Shown in pieces: positions 20,801 to 30,521 of a stretch of 64,000 nucleotides of DNA. The stretch is from Diplonema papillatum (taxonomy: Eukaryota; Euglenozoa; Diplonemea; Diplonemida; Diplonemidae), in assembly GCA_030068145.1 (NCBI GenBank), contig JAPJBO010000330.1, forward strand, positions 1 to 64,000. Direction: 5' to 3'. The notes below the pieces were generated by a model. The model was given only the letters and a program-made list of their open reading frames with translations. It made no database searches and was not told the DNA's origin. Position 1 is the first letter of the stretch, and every line of letters begins with the position of its first letter. The position numbers and the translations under genes were made by a program.

Positions 20801-23503
20801 TCAGTCTCTGGTGTCAAGGTCGGCGACCATGTTCTCGCTCGGAACGAGATGAGTGGCCACGTCCACATCGTATAATCGCTCCTGCATTTCAACGATGAGG
20901 CAGTTCTCCGCGGGGTGGGGGGACGCGAGCTTCCTGTGGCGGCTCTCGGCGGTGCTGTTGTCATGGAAGACATCCAGCGTCACCCACCCTGTCGTGACGT
21001 GCCTGGCCAGCAGGACGCCCAAAATCGCCGTCACGAACTCGCGTCGCCGAATTGGCGTCGGCGGAGCCAGTCTCGCCAGTCTGTCCTTCCATCTCCAGCT
21101 TTCGCGCGCGAGGATGGTCCGTTGCTGCGGATCCAGGACGACCACCCCACCACCTTGGTCGGATGCGTCTGTCCAGACGTGTATCCGTCGCGCGGGGCGT
21201 CTGACTGTGCGGGGGGAGACGTCACCCAGCCAGCACTCGCCGGCTTTGAGCTCCGCGAGCAGCTCCTGCGGAAGCACCACGAGTGTATCCCAGTCCCGGT
21301 AGGTTACACACCTACCACTCACCAACCGACTCGCGCGCAGCAGCCCGGGATACGCCGCAGCAGGGCACCGCATCACGTACAGCGCCCAGCGCAGACACCC
21401 AATGCGCTGGGCCAGAGCGCGAAAAGACGTCACGCGCTGCGCCTCGTGCGCAAGACAGACATCTACCCATTCCCGCGGAATGGCGAGCGTCTTCTCGGCT
21501 AGGTCTAGCACCAGACCGTTGAACGCGCCGACCTGCGCAGGGCCCTGCGTCTTGTCCTCTCGGATCTGGATGTTGGTCTCGGCCAGCGCGGCTCTGAGGC
21601 GCTGCTCATCCTCGAGGACGTCGGACTTTGTCGGGCCCCCGTAGGCAATATCATCGTATATCGCCAGACTGCGGTTTCCCATGCCAGCCCGTCGGCGAAC
21701 GCCCAGGGTCGTCAGCTGGGCGATCGCCGGCGCACGCGCAATGCCCGGGACGGCAATACAGAATGCATAGTATGAGCCCTGTGCTCGAAAACCTAAGTAC
21801 GCCCCGAGTTCATTCGCCACCGGAAGCTGGTAAAAATAACCGAGCAGGTCCAGGGTCGCGAACCACATGTGATCCAGGACGAATGTTTCCACATCGCGGA
21901 GTGAGGGGGTGATGGGCGACAGGGGTTGGGAGGTGCGGTTGTCGAAAGGCCTGCCGTCGATCAGCAGACGGGTTTCCTCTTTGCCCTTCTTGGGGATCTT
22001 GAACACTTTCAGGGTGATCCGTGGCCTCGTGTCGACCGGCCGAATGACGCCGCTTCGCACCATCGCCACCAGGTCGCCTTCTGTGATGTCCAGGCTCGGC
22101 GGGGCCTGGTGCCTCTCGTGCGACAGAAGCATGGGCTCCCGCGTCAGTTGCCTCAGCACACGGATCTCGTCCTCCCACAGGCCCCGCTCGACCTTGCCGT
22201 AGTCTGCCTTCGTTGCTGGCATGGTGTCGATGGGTCCGCGGGCAGTTCGGCAGGTCGGGCTTGGCGCCTTCGAGTAGGTCCTCGCCACCAGCTCGGACAG
22301 CGCGATCTCCTGCGCCCGAACTCCTTCTATGTGCTCGTCGCCATCGTGCAGCAACCAGTAATCCAGCGCGATTTCTTTGTCGAAGTCCGCCTCACTCTGC
22401 TCGCCCATGTCGCCTTGTGTGCGACTTTCCCCCCACGACAGCAGGCGGTCTAGGTGTTTCGAAGCCCCGGGATGGCGGCTGTCCACCCAGTCTCTCAGGG
22501 GATGCGAGCCCTTCAGGTCGCACGCATACTCAGGGCAGTACGTGCTGATCCTTCTGGTGCCCTTCATCTTGAGGACGCCATCAGGCCGCCGTTCAGCGGC
22601 GTGTGGAGTAGGAGCGATGCGCGGGCCGTCTTCACGCTGTCCGGGGTCAGGCAGCCCCACAGGTAGCGCTTCAGTGTGTCCCTCGACTGGTGCCGGGCCA
22701 TGAGCAGGAGCTCCTCCCAGTCCGCTCCGCTCTTGGCCAAATGCTGGAGCGCCCCGCGCTTCCAGCTGTGCTCCGCACACACCGGGAACACCCTCCTTGC
22801 CTCGCGCAGCAACTTGCGGGTGGTGGCCTCGGTGAAGCGGGCTCCGCGCTCCACCCATCTCCTCACCCTCGACGACACGGTCAGGGGAACCCGGTACGTC
22901 ACCTCGGATTCCCTCATCCGAAGGTTCGCCTCCTTCGTCGTCCACCACGAAACGCGCAGGAGTCCGGGCTCCACCACAACTACGTCTTTCGGGGCCAGGG
23001 CCCGCAGGTCGGCCATCCGCAATGCGCCTGCCCACGCCAGGCAAGCCGCCGCCGTCACCTGCTCGTCGCCGCCCTCGACCAGCCGTTCGACAAGGGTGCG
23101 CTGCTGCTCCAGCGTGATGGGAGGGGCATGCGTAGGCACCTCCCTGCGCTCGAGCCTGGCCTTGACTATGGCCCTCTTCGTTGCAGAGAGCTCCGTTGCT
23201 GGCACACCAAGCCTCGCCCCCAGAACTTCCACGTACTTCCCGACGGAGACCGTCCGCATCTCCCCGGTTCTCGGCCTGCCCCTCTGACCCGGAGCTCTCC
23301 GCGTGTACGCCGCCAGCTGCTCCCCGGTCAAGGTCCTGTCGACCATGGCGGCGGCGAACGCCCTGATTCTCAGCGAGGGCGGCGCTGCCTGCAGCCCCAC
23401 TGCTGACGAAAACCTTGTCAGGGAAGCCATCATCGATGTCCGCTGCGCCGTCGTCTTCGTCGACGTTCCCCGCCCTTCGAACCTCGCGATCCGGCTCGCC
23501 CAT
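20801..23503 (-). CDS. Reverse transcriptase-RNase H of the second retrotransposon
   Basis: A 900-codon frame with an ATG at 23503. The first third overlaps the recombinase frame and is low-complexity Arg/Gly-rich. Polymerase motifs are LLIDGRPFDNR, FATLDLLGYFYQLPV (motif A), YDDIAYGG (the YxDD-type box) and REDKTQG. RNase H follows with HVWTDASDQGGGVV, RRREFVTAILG and VFHDNSTAESR. The domain order fits tyrosine-recombinase retrotransposons. Confidence 0.9.
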   Translation of the reverse strand: MGEPDREVRRAGNVDEDDGAADIDDGFPDKVFVSSGAAGSAALAENQGVRRRHGRQDLDRGAAGGVHAESSGSEGQAENRGDADGLRREVRGSSGGEAWCASNGALCNEEGHSQGQARAQGGAYACPSHHAGAAAHPCRTAGRGRRRAGDGGGLPGVGRRIADGRPAGPGPERRSCGGARTPARFVVDDEGGEPSDEGIRGDVPGSPDRVVEGEEMGGARSPLHRGHHPQVAARGKEGVPGVCGAQLEARGAPAFGQERSGLGGAPAHGPAPVEGHTEALPVGLPDPGQREDGPRIAPTPHAAERRPDGVLKMKGTRRISTYCPEYACDLKGSHPLRDWVDSRHPGASKHLDRLLSWGESRTQGDMGEQSEADFDKEIALDYWLLHDGDEHIEGVRAQEIALSELVARTYSKAPSPTCRTARGPIDTMPATKADYGKVERGLWEDEIRVLRQLTREPMLLSHERHQAPPSLDITEGDLVAMVRSGVIRPVDTRPRITLKVFKIPKKGKEETRLLIDGRPFDNRTSQPLSPITPSLRDVETFVLDHMWFATLDLLGYFYQLPVANELGAYLGFRAQGSYYAFCIAVPGIARAPAIAQLTTLGVRRRAGMGNRSLAIYDDIAYGGPTKSDVLEDEQRLRAALAETNIQIREDKTQGPAQVGAFNGLVLDLAEKTLAIPREWVDVCLAHEAQRVTSFRALAQRIGCLRWALYVMRCPAAAYPGLLRASRLVSGRCVTYRDWDTLVVLPQELLAELKAGECWLGDVSPRTVRRPARRIHVWTDASDQGGGVVVLDPQQRTILARESWRWKDRLARLAPPTPIRRREFVTAILGVLLARHVTTGWVTLDVFHDNSTAESRHRKLASPHPAENCLIVEMQERLYDVDVATHLVPSENMVADLDTRD
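22564..23433 (-). CDS. Tyrosine recombinase of the second retrotransposon
   Basis: A 289-residue ORF with ATG at 23433. It shows ALRMADLRAL (catalytic Arg region), HSWKRGALQHLAKSG (H-x-x-R box) and ARHQSRDTLKRYLWG (His and candidate Tyr). The motif order and spacing are those of the integrase catalytic domain. It lies wholly within the reverse transcriptase frame in another phase. Confidence 0.9.
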   Translation of the reverse strand: MMASLTRFSSAVGLQAAPPSLRIRAFAAAMVDRTLTGEQLAAYTRRAPGQRGRPRTGEMRTVSVGKYVEVLGARLGVPATELSATKRAIVKARLERREVPTHAPPITLEQQRTLVERLVEGGDEQVTAAACLAWAGALRMADLRALAPKDVVVVEPGLLRVSWWTTKEANLRMRESEVTYRVPLTVSSRVRRWVERGARFTEATTRKLLREARRVFPVCAEHSWKRGALQHLAKSGADWEELLLMARHQSRDTLKRYLWGCLTPDSVKTARASLLLHTPLNGGLMASSR

Positions 23504-23538
23504 GTCGCAGCCCCTCCTCGAAGTCCTCGGGAGGGGAG

Positions 23539-24440
23539 TCAGTCGTTTTTTGAGGGGACCCTACGCATGGCACGGGACGGAGCGTGGGGCGCAGCGTGCC
23601 GGAAACGACAGTCCGTCCTCATGCACCTGCCGTTCTTGAAGTTGCGGCAGGCCTCTCGCGCCGCCGGGCCCCCCCGGGCCAAGGGTGGCCTCAAGGTTGG
23701 CTTGGCCTTGAACTGCGCTGTGAGACGGCGCCTGGCCTGTCTCACTCTCTCGGGCAACCGATCCACTTGCTGGATCTGGCGCATTGCTCCCGCCGCTCCT
23801 GGGTCCCGCAGTTCGTAGACTGCATGCACCTGCTCGTACTCATCAAAGAGCGCCCCTAGCCGCAGGAGCCACATGAGCTTTGGGGGGCCTGATTCTCCCC
23901 GGCGCAATCGGACCAGATCACGAACCTTTTCCGTGATGTCGTCCCTTCGGTCCTGCAACGCCTGGTTGCCCTTGAACTCGTCGGGGACATCGTCTTCCAG
24001 TGCTCCGGGTCGACGAGGGCGAAGTCATCGTCACTGGCGTCGTCGTCGACTAGCTGGTGCACCGCAGCCGCGGCCTCGTCCAGTACCGCGAGCACCTCAC
24101 GCTCATCTTCCAAGCCGCAGAGCTCACGTCTCACAGCCGGGCCCAAGCTCTCCCAGAACGATGGGTCATCGTCCTGGAAGGCGAGGAAAATCTCCTCGGC
24201 CCTTTTTTGCGAGAGCCCCGGCATTAATTCAGCCGGGGTCGGCTGTTTCCCCCCCTCCTCCGGTAGCTCCCTGCGAGGCTTCTTAGCCTCCCTTTCTGCC
24301 TCGTCCTGCTCCCTCTTTCTCTTCTCAGCGGCCTCGACCTCCGACTCCCGCACGGCGAGTCTCTGTTCCAACTCAATCAGCCGCTTCTCCAGCTGCGCCA
24401 AGTCTTCGGCGGAGGGCACGTTCTGCTGCTTTGGTGGCAT
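23539..24440 (-). CDS. Gag-like region of the second retrotransposon
   Basis: Begins MPPKQQN at 24440, just inside the A1 repeat. The N-terminal part is a Glu/Arg/Lys-rich coiled coil. The C-terminal part ends in a CCCH zinc finger, CRNFKNGRCMRTDCRFRH, suitable for RNA binding. The assignment as gag rests on position and the finger. The region is not one continuous frame. Confidence 0.7.
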
Positions 24441-24938
24441 TCTAACTATCAAACTTTTCAAAGGCCGCGGAGGTCAGCGGACCGGAGCTACCGGAGAGGG
24501 TGTATGTGCGTTGTGTGGTAACCTGATACGTGTGTGTGCGATGATGTGGGTTTGTGTGGCAGCCTGATACGTGTGCGCTGGCTGTTACACGAGCTTAATG
24601 CTCCGCATGGATGCTTGGTGCCGTGTGCCGTGGGCACCGCCCGCTGCACACGGGGATTCGTTTGCGACAATAAAACCTCGGAGGGAAAAAGACTGCGTGT
24701 TAATCCCACTCAAGAAAAAAATGGGCAAGGGTGGGTGGGCAAGCGAGGGGTAAAATTACGGTGTTTTTCTCGGGAGCGACGGGGTAATAACCTTTGTACA
24801 AGTGTTAGTTCTCGTCGGAATAGTATTAATCTTCTAAGATCTTCAATTTTATACGACAGAAGAAATGCATACGGAACAGCTTGTCGCGAGAATGATTCGG
24901 GGGTTCGTTCTTCTCGCGCGACGTGGCACCCCCTTCGC

Positions 24939-26111
24939 CTAGATGTCGTCGTCTTCCTCAGCTTGGCGGGCCGCCATGGCGGACATCTCGGCGTCGACGT
25001 TGAACTTCTCGTACTTCTCGTTGTTCTTCTGCGCTTCGATCTCGTTCTTGTTCTTGTGGAGCATGTAGCCCATCCCCCCGAGGCAGAAGGCCATGAGCAG
25101 CCAGAGGAGAAGGAACGCCCACAGCGGCAGGCACGCGGGTCCAAGCTTCAGCCCGTCGCAGCAGTCCGGGCCGTCGCCGCTCAGGTCGGAAGCGGCGCCC
25201 CGCGGGTCGTAAAGCGCCTCCTTGCTGATTTTGAAGATGAAGTCCCGCTCCTTGACGCCGTGGTCGTGGTTCGCCACCTCGGCCCACGCCTTCTCCATAC
25301 CGGACTTCCCTTCCACCGAGATCAACTTGCAAACCCGGAAGTACGTCTCCTTCTCGAAGATCGGCGTGTCCTTCTTGAATTCCTTGTTGTTCGCAGCTGC
25401 CCGCTGGTCGAGCGTGCCCCGGAAGCCCCCCTCCTGCACCACAAGCGGCTGGAACGTGTACTCGGTCATGCCTTTGTTGTTCACCCCACTCGGAGACAGC
25501 TGCTTCAGGAGGAAGCTGGAGCACGTCTCGTTAATGACAGCGCGCTGGCCGTTCACACGCTCGCACTCGATCCCGGCGGTCGACGTGATCGGAAGCTCGG
25601 AGCACGGGTTCTCCTCGGTGAGGTCCTCGTTAAAAGCGGGGATGACGGCGTACGTGTCGTCGGCGGTGAGGTCGCACCCAACAAACGTGAGGGAGAAATC
25701 CATGTCCTTGATGGGCTGATTCGGGAAAGGGGTGTACATCCTCGTGCCCTTCGGGTAGCAGTGTCCGTTCGTTTGGAGGTCTGCGATTTCCTGGTCGCAG
25801 TTGCCAGTCGAACACACGCACGGGAAGACTCCGCCCGCCTTGCAGTCTCCCAATTTGTACCCGTTATGCGTGCAGCCCCAGTACGGGTAGTTGAGATTCG
25901 ATTGGCACGGGGCCCCGTCTCTTCCGTTCGAGCAGACGTTGCCGGTGGAGTCCATGACGTATCCGTCGGCGCACGCGGAACACAGGAAGTCCGCTCCGAT
26001 CTCCCACCCCGGGTTGCACACGCAGCAGTCGTCAATTTTCTCGCCGTTGCCGCATCCGATCTCCGCCGCAACCGCGCAGACCGTCGCCAAAACAAGAAAT
26101 CCGCGGCGCAT
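24939..26111 (-). CDS. Cysteine-rich type I membrane protein, copy 1
   Basis: A 390-residue ORF with ATG at 26111. It has a cleavable-looking signal peptide (residues 1-16, RRGFLVLATVCAVAAEIG). A cysteine-rich ectodomain (about 18-130) follows with CCVCNPGWEIG and CSACADGYV, similar to EGF or growth-factor-receptor repeats. The middle region carries TRMYTPFPNQ and LTFVGC. One membrane span lies at about 328-351 (LPLWAFLLLWLLMAFC). A 39-residue cytosolic tail contains YEKFNVDAEMSAMAARQ and an acidic end. The gene appears single-exon. A paralogue lies 4.4 kb away on the same strand. The tail is the best conserved part, pointing to an intracellular partner. I do not recognise a named family. Confidence 0.85.
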   Translation of the reverse strand: MRRGFLVLATVCAVAAEIGCGNGEKIDDCCVCNPGWEIGADFLCSACADGYVMDSTGNVCSNGRDGAPCQSNLNYPYWGCTHNGYKLGDCKAGGVFPCVCSTGNCDQEIADLQTNGHCYPKGTRMYTPFPNQPIKDMDFSLTFVGCDLTADDTYAVIPAFNEDLTEENPCSELPITSTAGIECERVNGQRAVINETCSSFLLKQLSPSGVNNKGMTEYTFQPLVVQEGGFRGTLDQRAAANNKEFKKDTPIFEKETYFRVCKLISVEGKSGMEKAWAEVANHDHGVKERDFIFKISKEALYDPRGAASDLSGDGPDCCDGLKLGPACLPLWAFLLLWLLMAFCLGGMGYMLHKNKNEIEAQKNNEKYEKFNVDAEMSAMAARQAEEDDDI

Positions 26112-26205
26112 CCTGTGTACCTTTCGACGGGTTGCTTTTATCCTTTGGGGTTCTTCTGTTTTCGTCCCTTCGTGTGCGTGTGTGTGCGTGTTGAAGCTAG
26201 GTAAT

Positions 26206-26450
26206 GGGTAACTGAGCGGAGTATAGGCTTCTCTTCAACTCCTGCCCGAAGAACAGCAAAACGACTGCACAGGTTCGAATCCTGTGGAGCTCGGGAGCAC
26301 TCGCACGGAAAGGGGGCTTTGCAAGAACGTGCTTGGAATGGGTACGTGCTCAGCACCGCACTGGTCCCGTCTGCGCCGTGTTTCGGTCCTTTAAGCCACG
26401 GACACATAAGGCGGACCACCATCAGCGCGGAACCTAGGACAGCGCGGTGT
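26206..26450 (+). repeat. SINE-like repeat with pol III box, copy 1
   Basis: A perfect 5-bp tRNA-like T-arm (acagg, loop ttcgaat, cctgt) lies at 26269-26285 and contains the consensus B box. A loose A-box-like string, taactgagcggagt, lies about 60 bases upstream. The acceptor stem pairs over only four positions, so this is not a functional tRNA. Downstream, 26318-26450 ('gcaagaacgtgcttggaatg' through 'ggcggaccacc') recurs at 30130-30255. A tRNA-derived SINE is the simplest reading, but it is unproven. Confidence 0.45.
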
Positions 26451-29400
26451 GAGTCTGGTTTGTCAGGCGGTGGTTCGTCACCCGTGCTACTAGAGCACAG
26501 GCGAATCCGTCACGGGGAGAAGGCCCCTACAACCGTTCTGAGCAATCAGTTAAAAGAGCTCGGGCGCTCTCGCACGGAAAGGGGACGAGGCAAATGGGGG
26601 ACTTGAGGGTATTAGGCAGTCAACGTACTCTGAGAAAGCTGGCTGTGTGTCGTATCGCCAGGAAACAGGGCGGCAGAAACGAATCGAGGAAAGAACAAAA
26701 GAATGGCAAAGCTGCAGCACCAACCGTTATCCACGCATGTCGATCGTTTGTAGAAATCATAAAAATTGTGTCTGCTGGGGAGATCCAATCGGACGCGTGG
26801 CTACGGGAGCAACGCGAATGCTGTCGGGCAAGAGGCTGCATGATGTCGTCCGCTTTGAGCCAGTCCACCATTTCTGATAGAGCCTGGCACGTTGTGGGTC
26901 ATGCGTTCACATTTCTGCTCACCTTGACTCGCTCAAATGCGTCTTTGGTGTCTCCTCTCTCTTCCGTTCCGGGCAGGCTGAGGCCGGTAGGTGCCCTGCT
27001 TCTCTGGATGTATAGACCGTGGGTCGAGCCTACAAATGCACGAAATCCTGAGATTGAAAGCACCAAACACGTTCTCCGAGCTCCTTTTCCTACCAGTGTT
27101 ACTTAATCGTCTTTATTACCACCACCCTGGTTCTCAAGTGAAATTTCGAAAACACCAAAGATAAGTAGTGGGAGGGAGTCAAAGACAAAGAATTTTAGGT
27201 CGCAACTGGCATGTTCGCGCTTAGCATCGCATTATTCCACGTTGCGGCATAGGAGTGCCCGTCGTTTTTCCCAAAGGTTCAAAGGACCGGTGCTTCGTTT
27301 CAATAGACACAAAAAAGTTCTGGCATGCATGAAGCTAATCCATCCTGCATCGAGTCTGCTATGCTATATCGTGAGAACTTGCAACGTTCGGTATCTGTCT
27401 TCGTTCAGTCCATTCCATGCCCAGTATGTGAAGGCCGTGGCGTTTATCACGCCAAACTCACAGAATGTAGAGCACATGCTCTCAGGTGTCGCCACGGCCT
27501 CCACATGACTCCGCTCGCGTACACTTTTTCACTTGGGGTTCAGCAACCACTGGCCAATAACTTCAAAAACGTAGCCGGAAGTAGAGGGTTTCGGAGGCGC
27601 GCTCGTAGAATCGATAGCTACTTTCCTCTTCTTCTCTTGCTGTGACTCCTGCAAAAATACTCGGAGGCGGCCCGACGAAGGCTGAACAAGCAAACCAACT
27701 AGAAAGTGGCTTCATTTGCATGCACGCTCACATCCGGCTCCGCACTACACCAGCTTTTTAACGTTCGCAACTCGACAGCCTTCCCGAGCACTTTCTACAA
27801 CGCAGGTTATTCACAGAAGAATCGTATTTTCCGAGTATGTTTAATTTGAACTTCGAAATTAGGCGCTCCGTTTTGTTTGTGTGTGCCGGTTGATCGTTTC
27901 CCACATGGATTCATCCCAGTAATCGGCGGTGCTGTGTTGCCGCTCCGATTTTTTGCACGTTACGACCAAAACACGATTGGTGCGGACAGTGAGGATGTGC
28001 GTTAGGAAAAGACGATAAGTGAATGCTGGTAACACCAGTTTTACGAGGATTCCTCACCCTCCCTTGCGGAAGCCTTGCAACAGCTTTCTGGTTGACTGGC
28101 GACCCACGCCCCATGTGGTCCGCGAAAGTACTCCACGCAAATGCAAAGAGGGGCACATTCTGATTTGATTGAAGAACGAAGTGCGAGGTTTTGTTTTCTA
28201 TGTATGAAGATACGTTGCGTTCACGTCTTGTTTCGAGCCCGAGGGATGTCATTCCGGTACCCTTCTCGACGACTTCGTTTGCAGAAACTGACGCATCTGC
28301 AAACCACAAAATACAGCTGGTCCCCGGGAAGGAATCGCTTCTCGCTAATGTTTTCTTTCGCTTTTTGGAACAGATACCCCGGGGGGGCCTCAGCTTTTTA
28401 TCCACCTCCGCTTTTTTGAAACAGCTTTCGTGGGTGACAGCCAATCTACCCACGCGTGCTACTCTTTTTTCCTTGTTTTTTTCTTGCTTTTATTTTGCTT
28501 GTTCCGGCTTGCTGTTTGATTGCACAGCCACTGCTTCGAGACTGTTCAAGGATTGCTGACAGCGCGTCGTAACCAAAACCACATTCGGTGATGGTCCGTT
28601 GGGTGCGCGCTACACAATGTAGTCATCAAATCCTGGAGTGGTGGAACCACGAACCAAGGAGCTGACTAGAAGTGGCGACTCTTCGAAGCTACGTACTACG
28701 AAGCTTCGGCCTCGCCAAAATGCTGTTGCAACGTGAAGTCTCGAACCCATCGGTAGTACAATTTGGCGGAACCGGCGACATACTTTCGTTCTAGATGATA
28801 CGCTTCTGTCTGTCTTCCGTTGTTAGATTTTTGAGAGTGGAAGTTTGGCGCTTGAACTCCTCCATTTTGTCGGGAGCACAGCTTCGTATACAGTTCAGGC
28901 TGGACGGTGCCTCTCGTGCATGTTTGTGCTAGTATCGAGTTTTCATCGAGAAAGGAGGTGCAGGGCTGTTGCTAACTTTTGGCCAGAATGTCCGGACGGA
29001 AGGCAGCAGGGGGATAATTTAGTGCAATGTTCAAGTAGAACATTGCCTGATGCATGTACGAGGGTCCCTCCCCCCTGACAACACTGAGTCCGGGAAGACG
29101 GACAAGAATCAACACAAAGCCCTGGGGAAGGGGATGGTTGGAGGAGTGTCACGTTCGGTTTGCTTGTTTAACTTTTTTGAAACAGTTGGTCTCTATTACG
29201 GAGTGTACCTGTTTCTCGGCGTATGTGTGTCGTCCTCGTTTCGAGACTGCTCTTCGTTCTCAGCCCTACGAATTGAAGGAGGATTGCAGCGGTTGGGAGT
29301 TGTCCTCGTGGTATTCTTGTCTCCGTCGCTTGCTTACGGGCAAACGGCGTGCGTATGCCTTGCCACAAATTGCGGTGGTATTACGTCGCAAGAATCGTGT

Positions 29401-29675
29401 ATACGTATACGGAATGAAAGTATTAGTGATAGTGAGCCGGTCCACCCCTGCTGATAGACTGCGACAGCAGCAGGCAATCCAATGCAGTTCCAGGGGATGG
29501 GGTAGACCGGATCAGATAGGTATCCCTTGGATGGATTCGACCGAGTTCTCTCCCGTTCTGTGCATGCTGTTTTGCAGCGAGAAGACCTTTCTGCCGGTCA
29601 CAAAGATTGCTCGAAGCTGGAAAAAAAGGCGTTCTTTCTGTGCTGGATGGGGCCCTTTTTCACGGGTCTTTGCCG

Positions 29676-29880
29676 AGGGGAACATTTCCGGAGTTGGGGC
29701 TTGCACTGATAAACGAAGCAACGGACGATCAGCATCAACTGACCAAAGGTGATGCAAATGATAAGGCAAAAGGGTTTCCTGTATTAGCACTTTTTCGTTG
29801 GCTTCGTTTTCTCTTTCATGTGCAACCGTTGTTCCGGAAATGTTCCCGTCAGTACAGATGTACTATTAAAAAAAATAAAA
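29676..29880 (+). repeat. Dispersed repeat family D1, copy 1
   Basis: Shares an ordered series of phrases with 37793-38005 and 63053-63300: 'atttccggagttgggg', then 'cgaagcaacg' with 'gatcagcatcaact', then 'gtgcaaccg' with 'ccggaaatg'. The copies are diverged with spacing differences, so this is an old dispersed element of unknown class. Confidence 0.65.
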
Positions 29881-30129
29881 CGAGGGTAAACGAGGGTTCA
29901 CTGTTCGCATCTGCGTGGCCTTCAGAATTTTCGGACTTACCAATATATGTATTCCCGACGTCCGAGCGGGCCTAGTTCGCTCGCGCGTGTCGGACGACGG
30001 CCTGTGTTGTGTTTCGATGGTACTAGGGTGCTCGTCTCAGCGGGGATGGGGATGGGGGTTTGTTTGGCTTATAATATGGTGAAGCTCTGTTTCTCGTGCG
30101 TGGTGGATGACAGGTCCTTTTTGGTAAAG

Positions 30130-30255
30130 GGGGGAATGCAAGAACGTGTTTGGAATGGGTATGTGCTCAACACCGCACTGGTCCCGCTGCGTCGTGTTTC
30201 GGTCCTTTAAGCCACGGACACATAAGGCGGACCATCATCAGCGCGGAACCTGAGT
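30130..30255 (+). repeat. SINE-like repeat, copy 2 (tail part)
   Basis: Matches 26318-26450 over about 125 bp, including 'ccggtcctttaag'-type 'tcggtcctttaagccacgg' and 'cataaggcggacca'. A shorter third match, 'gcaagaacgtgtttgga', occurs at about 38086. Confidence 0.7.
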
Positions 30256-30317
30256 GTCTGTAGACAGGACTGCGGTGGTTGGTAAAGGGGGGAAAATCTT
30301 AGTTAGTTAGTTAGATA

Positions 30318-30440
30318 GTCGAATAATAACAGTTACTTGACACACGTCTGGTTGCCTAAAAACACTACCGCTACTTGATCCTGCTTCTGTTCGGCTACCC
30401 GGAACTTCATCGAACAATAACACAGGTGTTATTATTCGAC
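30318..30440. mobile_element. MITE-like element, copy 1
   Basis: A 123-bp element bounded by 'gtcgaataataac' and its complement 'gttattattcgac'. The right end also folds as a local hairpin around 'aataacacaggtgttatt'. A second copy at 41563-41699 has the same interior (a 'ttgatcctc'-type stretch and 'cggctacccggaactt'). Short length, terminal inverted repeats and lack of coding capacity fit a miniature inverted-repeat element. No target duplication is obvious. Confidence 0.75.
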
Positions 30441-30521
30441 CCCCTCCTTTATCAGAGTGGCCAAAACTCACTGAAACGCTGTACCCGGCCCAGAAAGAAG
30501 GCGGCACACCTCCCGCCCGGT

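Larger units (their letters stand above)
19280..24713 (-). mobile_element. Second tyrosine-recombinase retrotransposon, minus strand, young
   Basis: About 5.4 kb with split direct repeats. Read on the minus strand the order is A1 (24713-24452), coding body, B1 (20755-20497), A2 (20497-20236), a minisatellite, then B2 (19537-19279). A1 and A2 differ at only a few visible bases, as do B1 and B2, so insertion is recent. The A2/B1 boundary near 20497 corresponds to the circle junction expected of this class. The parts are a gag-like region with a CCCH finger, a tyrosine recombinase, and reverse transcriptase-RNase H. It looks nearly whole; the gag region may carry one break. It is not a copy of the first element: proteins and ends are unrelated at sequence level. 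Confidence 0.92.
26112..30317. other. Intergenic region with dispersed repeats, no gene supported
   Basis: The 4.2 kb between the two paralogues holds only short frames without recognisable domains. It contains a pol III-like box and SINE-like repeat (26206-26450), a second copy of part of it (30130-30255), and one member of a dispersed family (29676-29880). Confidence 0.5.

Noticed and set aside
24534-26204. 556-codon plus-strand ORF
   Set aside because: Antisense to the Cys-rich membrane protein and running into the retrotransposon repeat; no domain.
26214-26292. Functional tRNA gene
   Set aside because: The T-arm is perfect but the acceptor stem pairs over only four positions and the anticodon arm is unclear; a SINE head is likelier.
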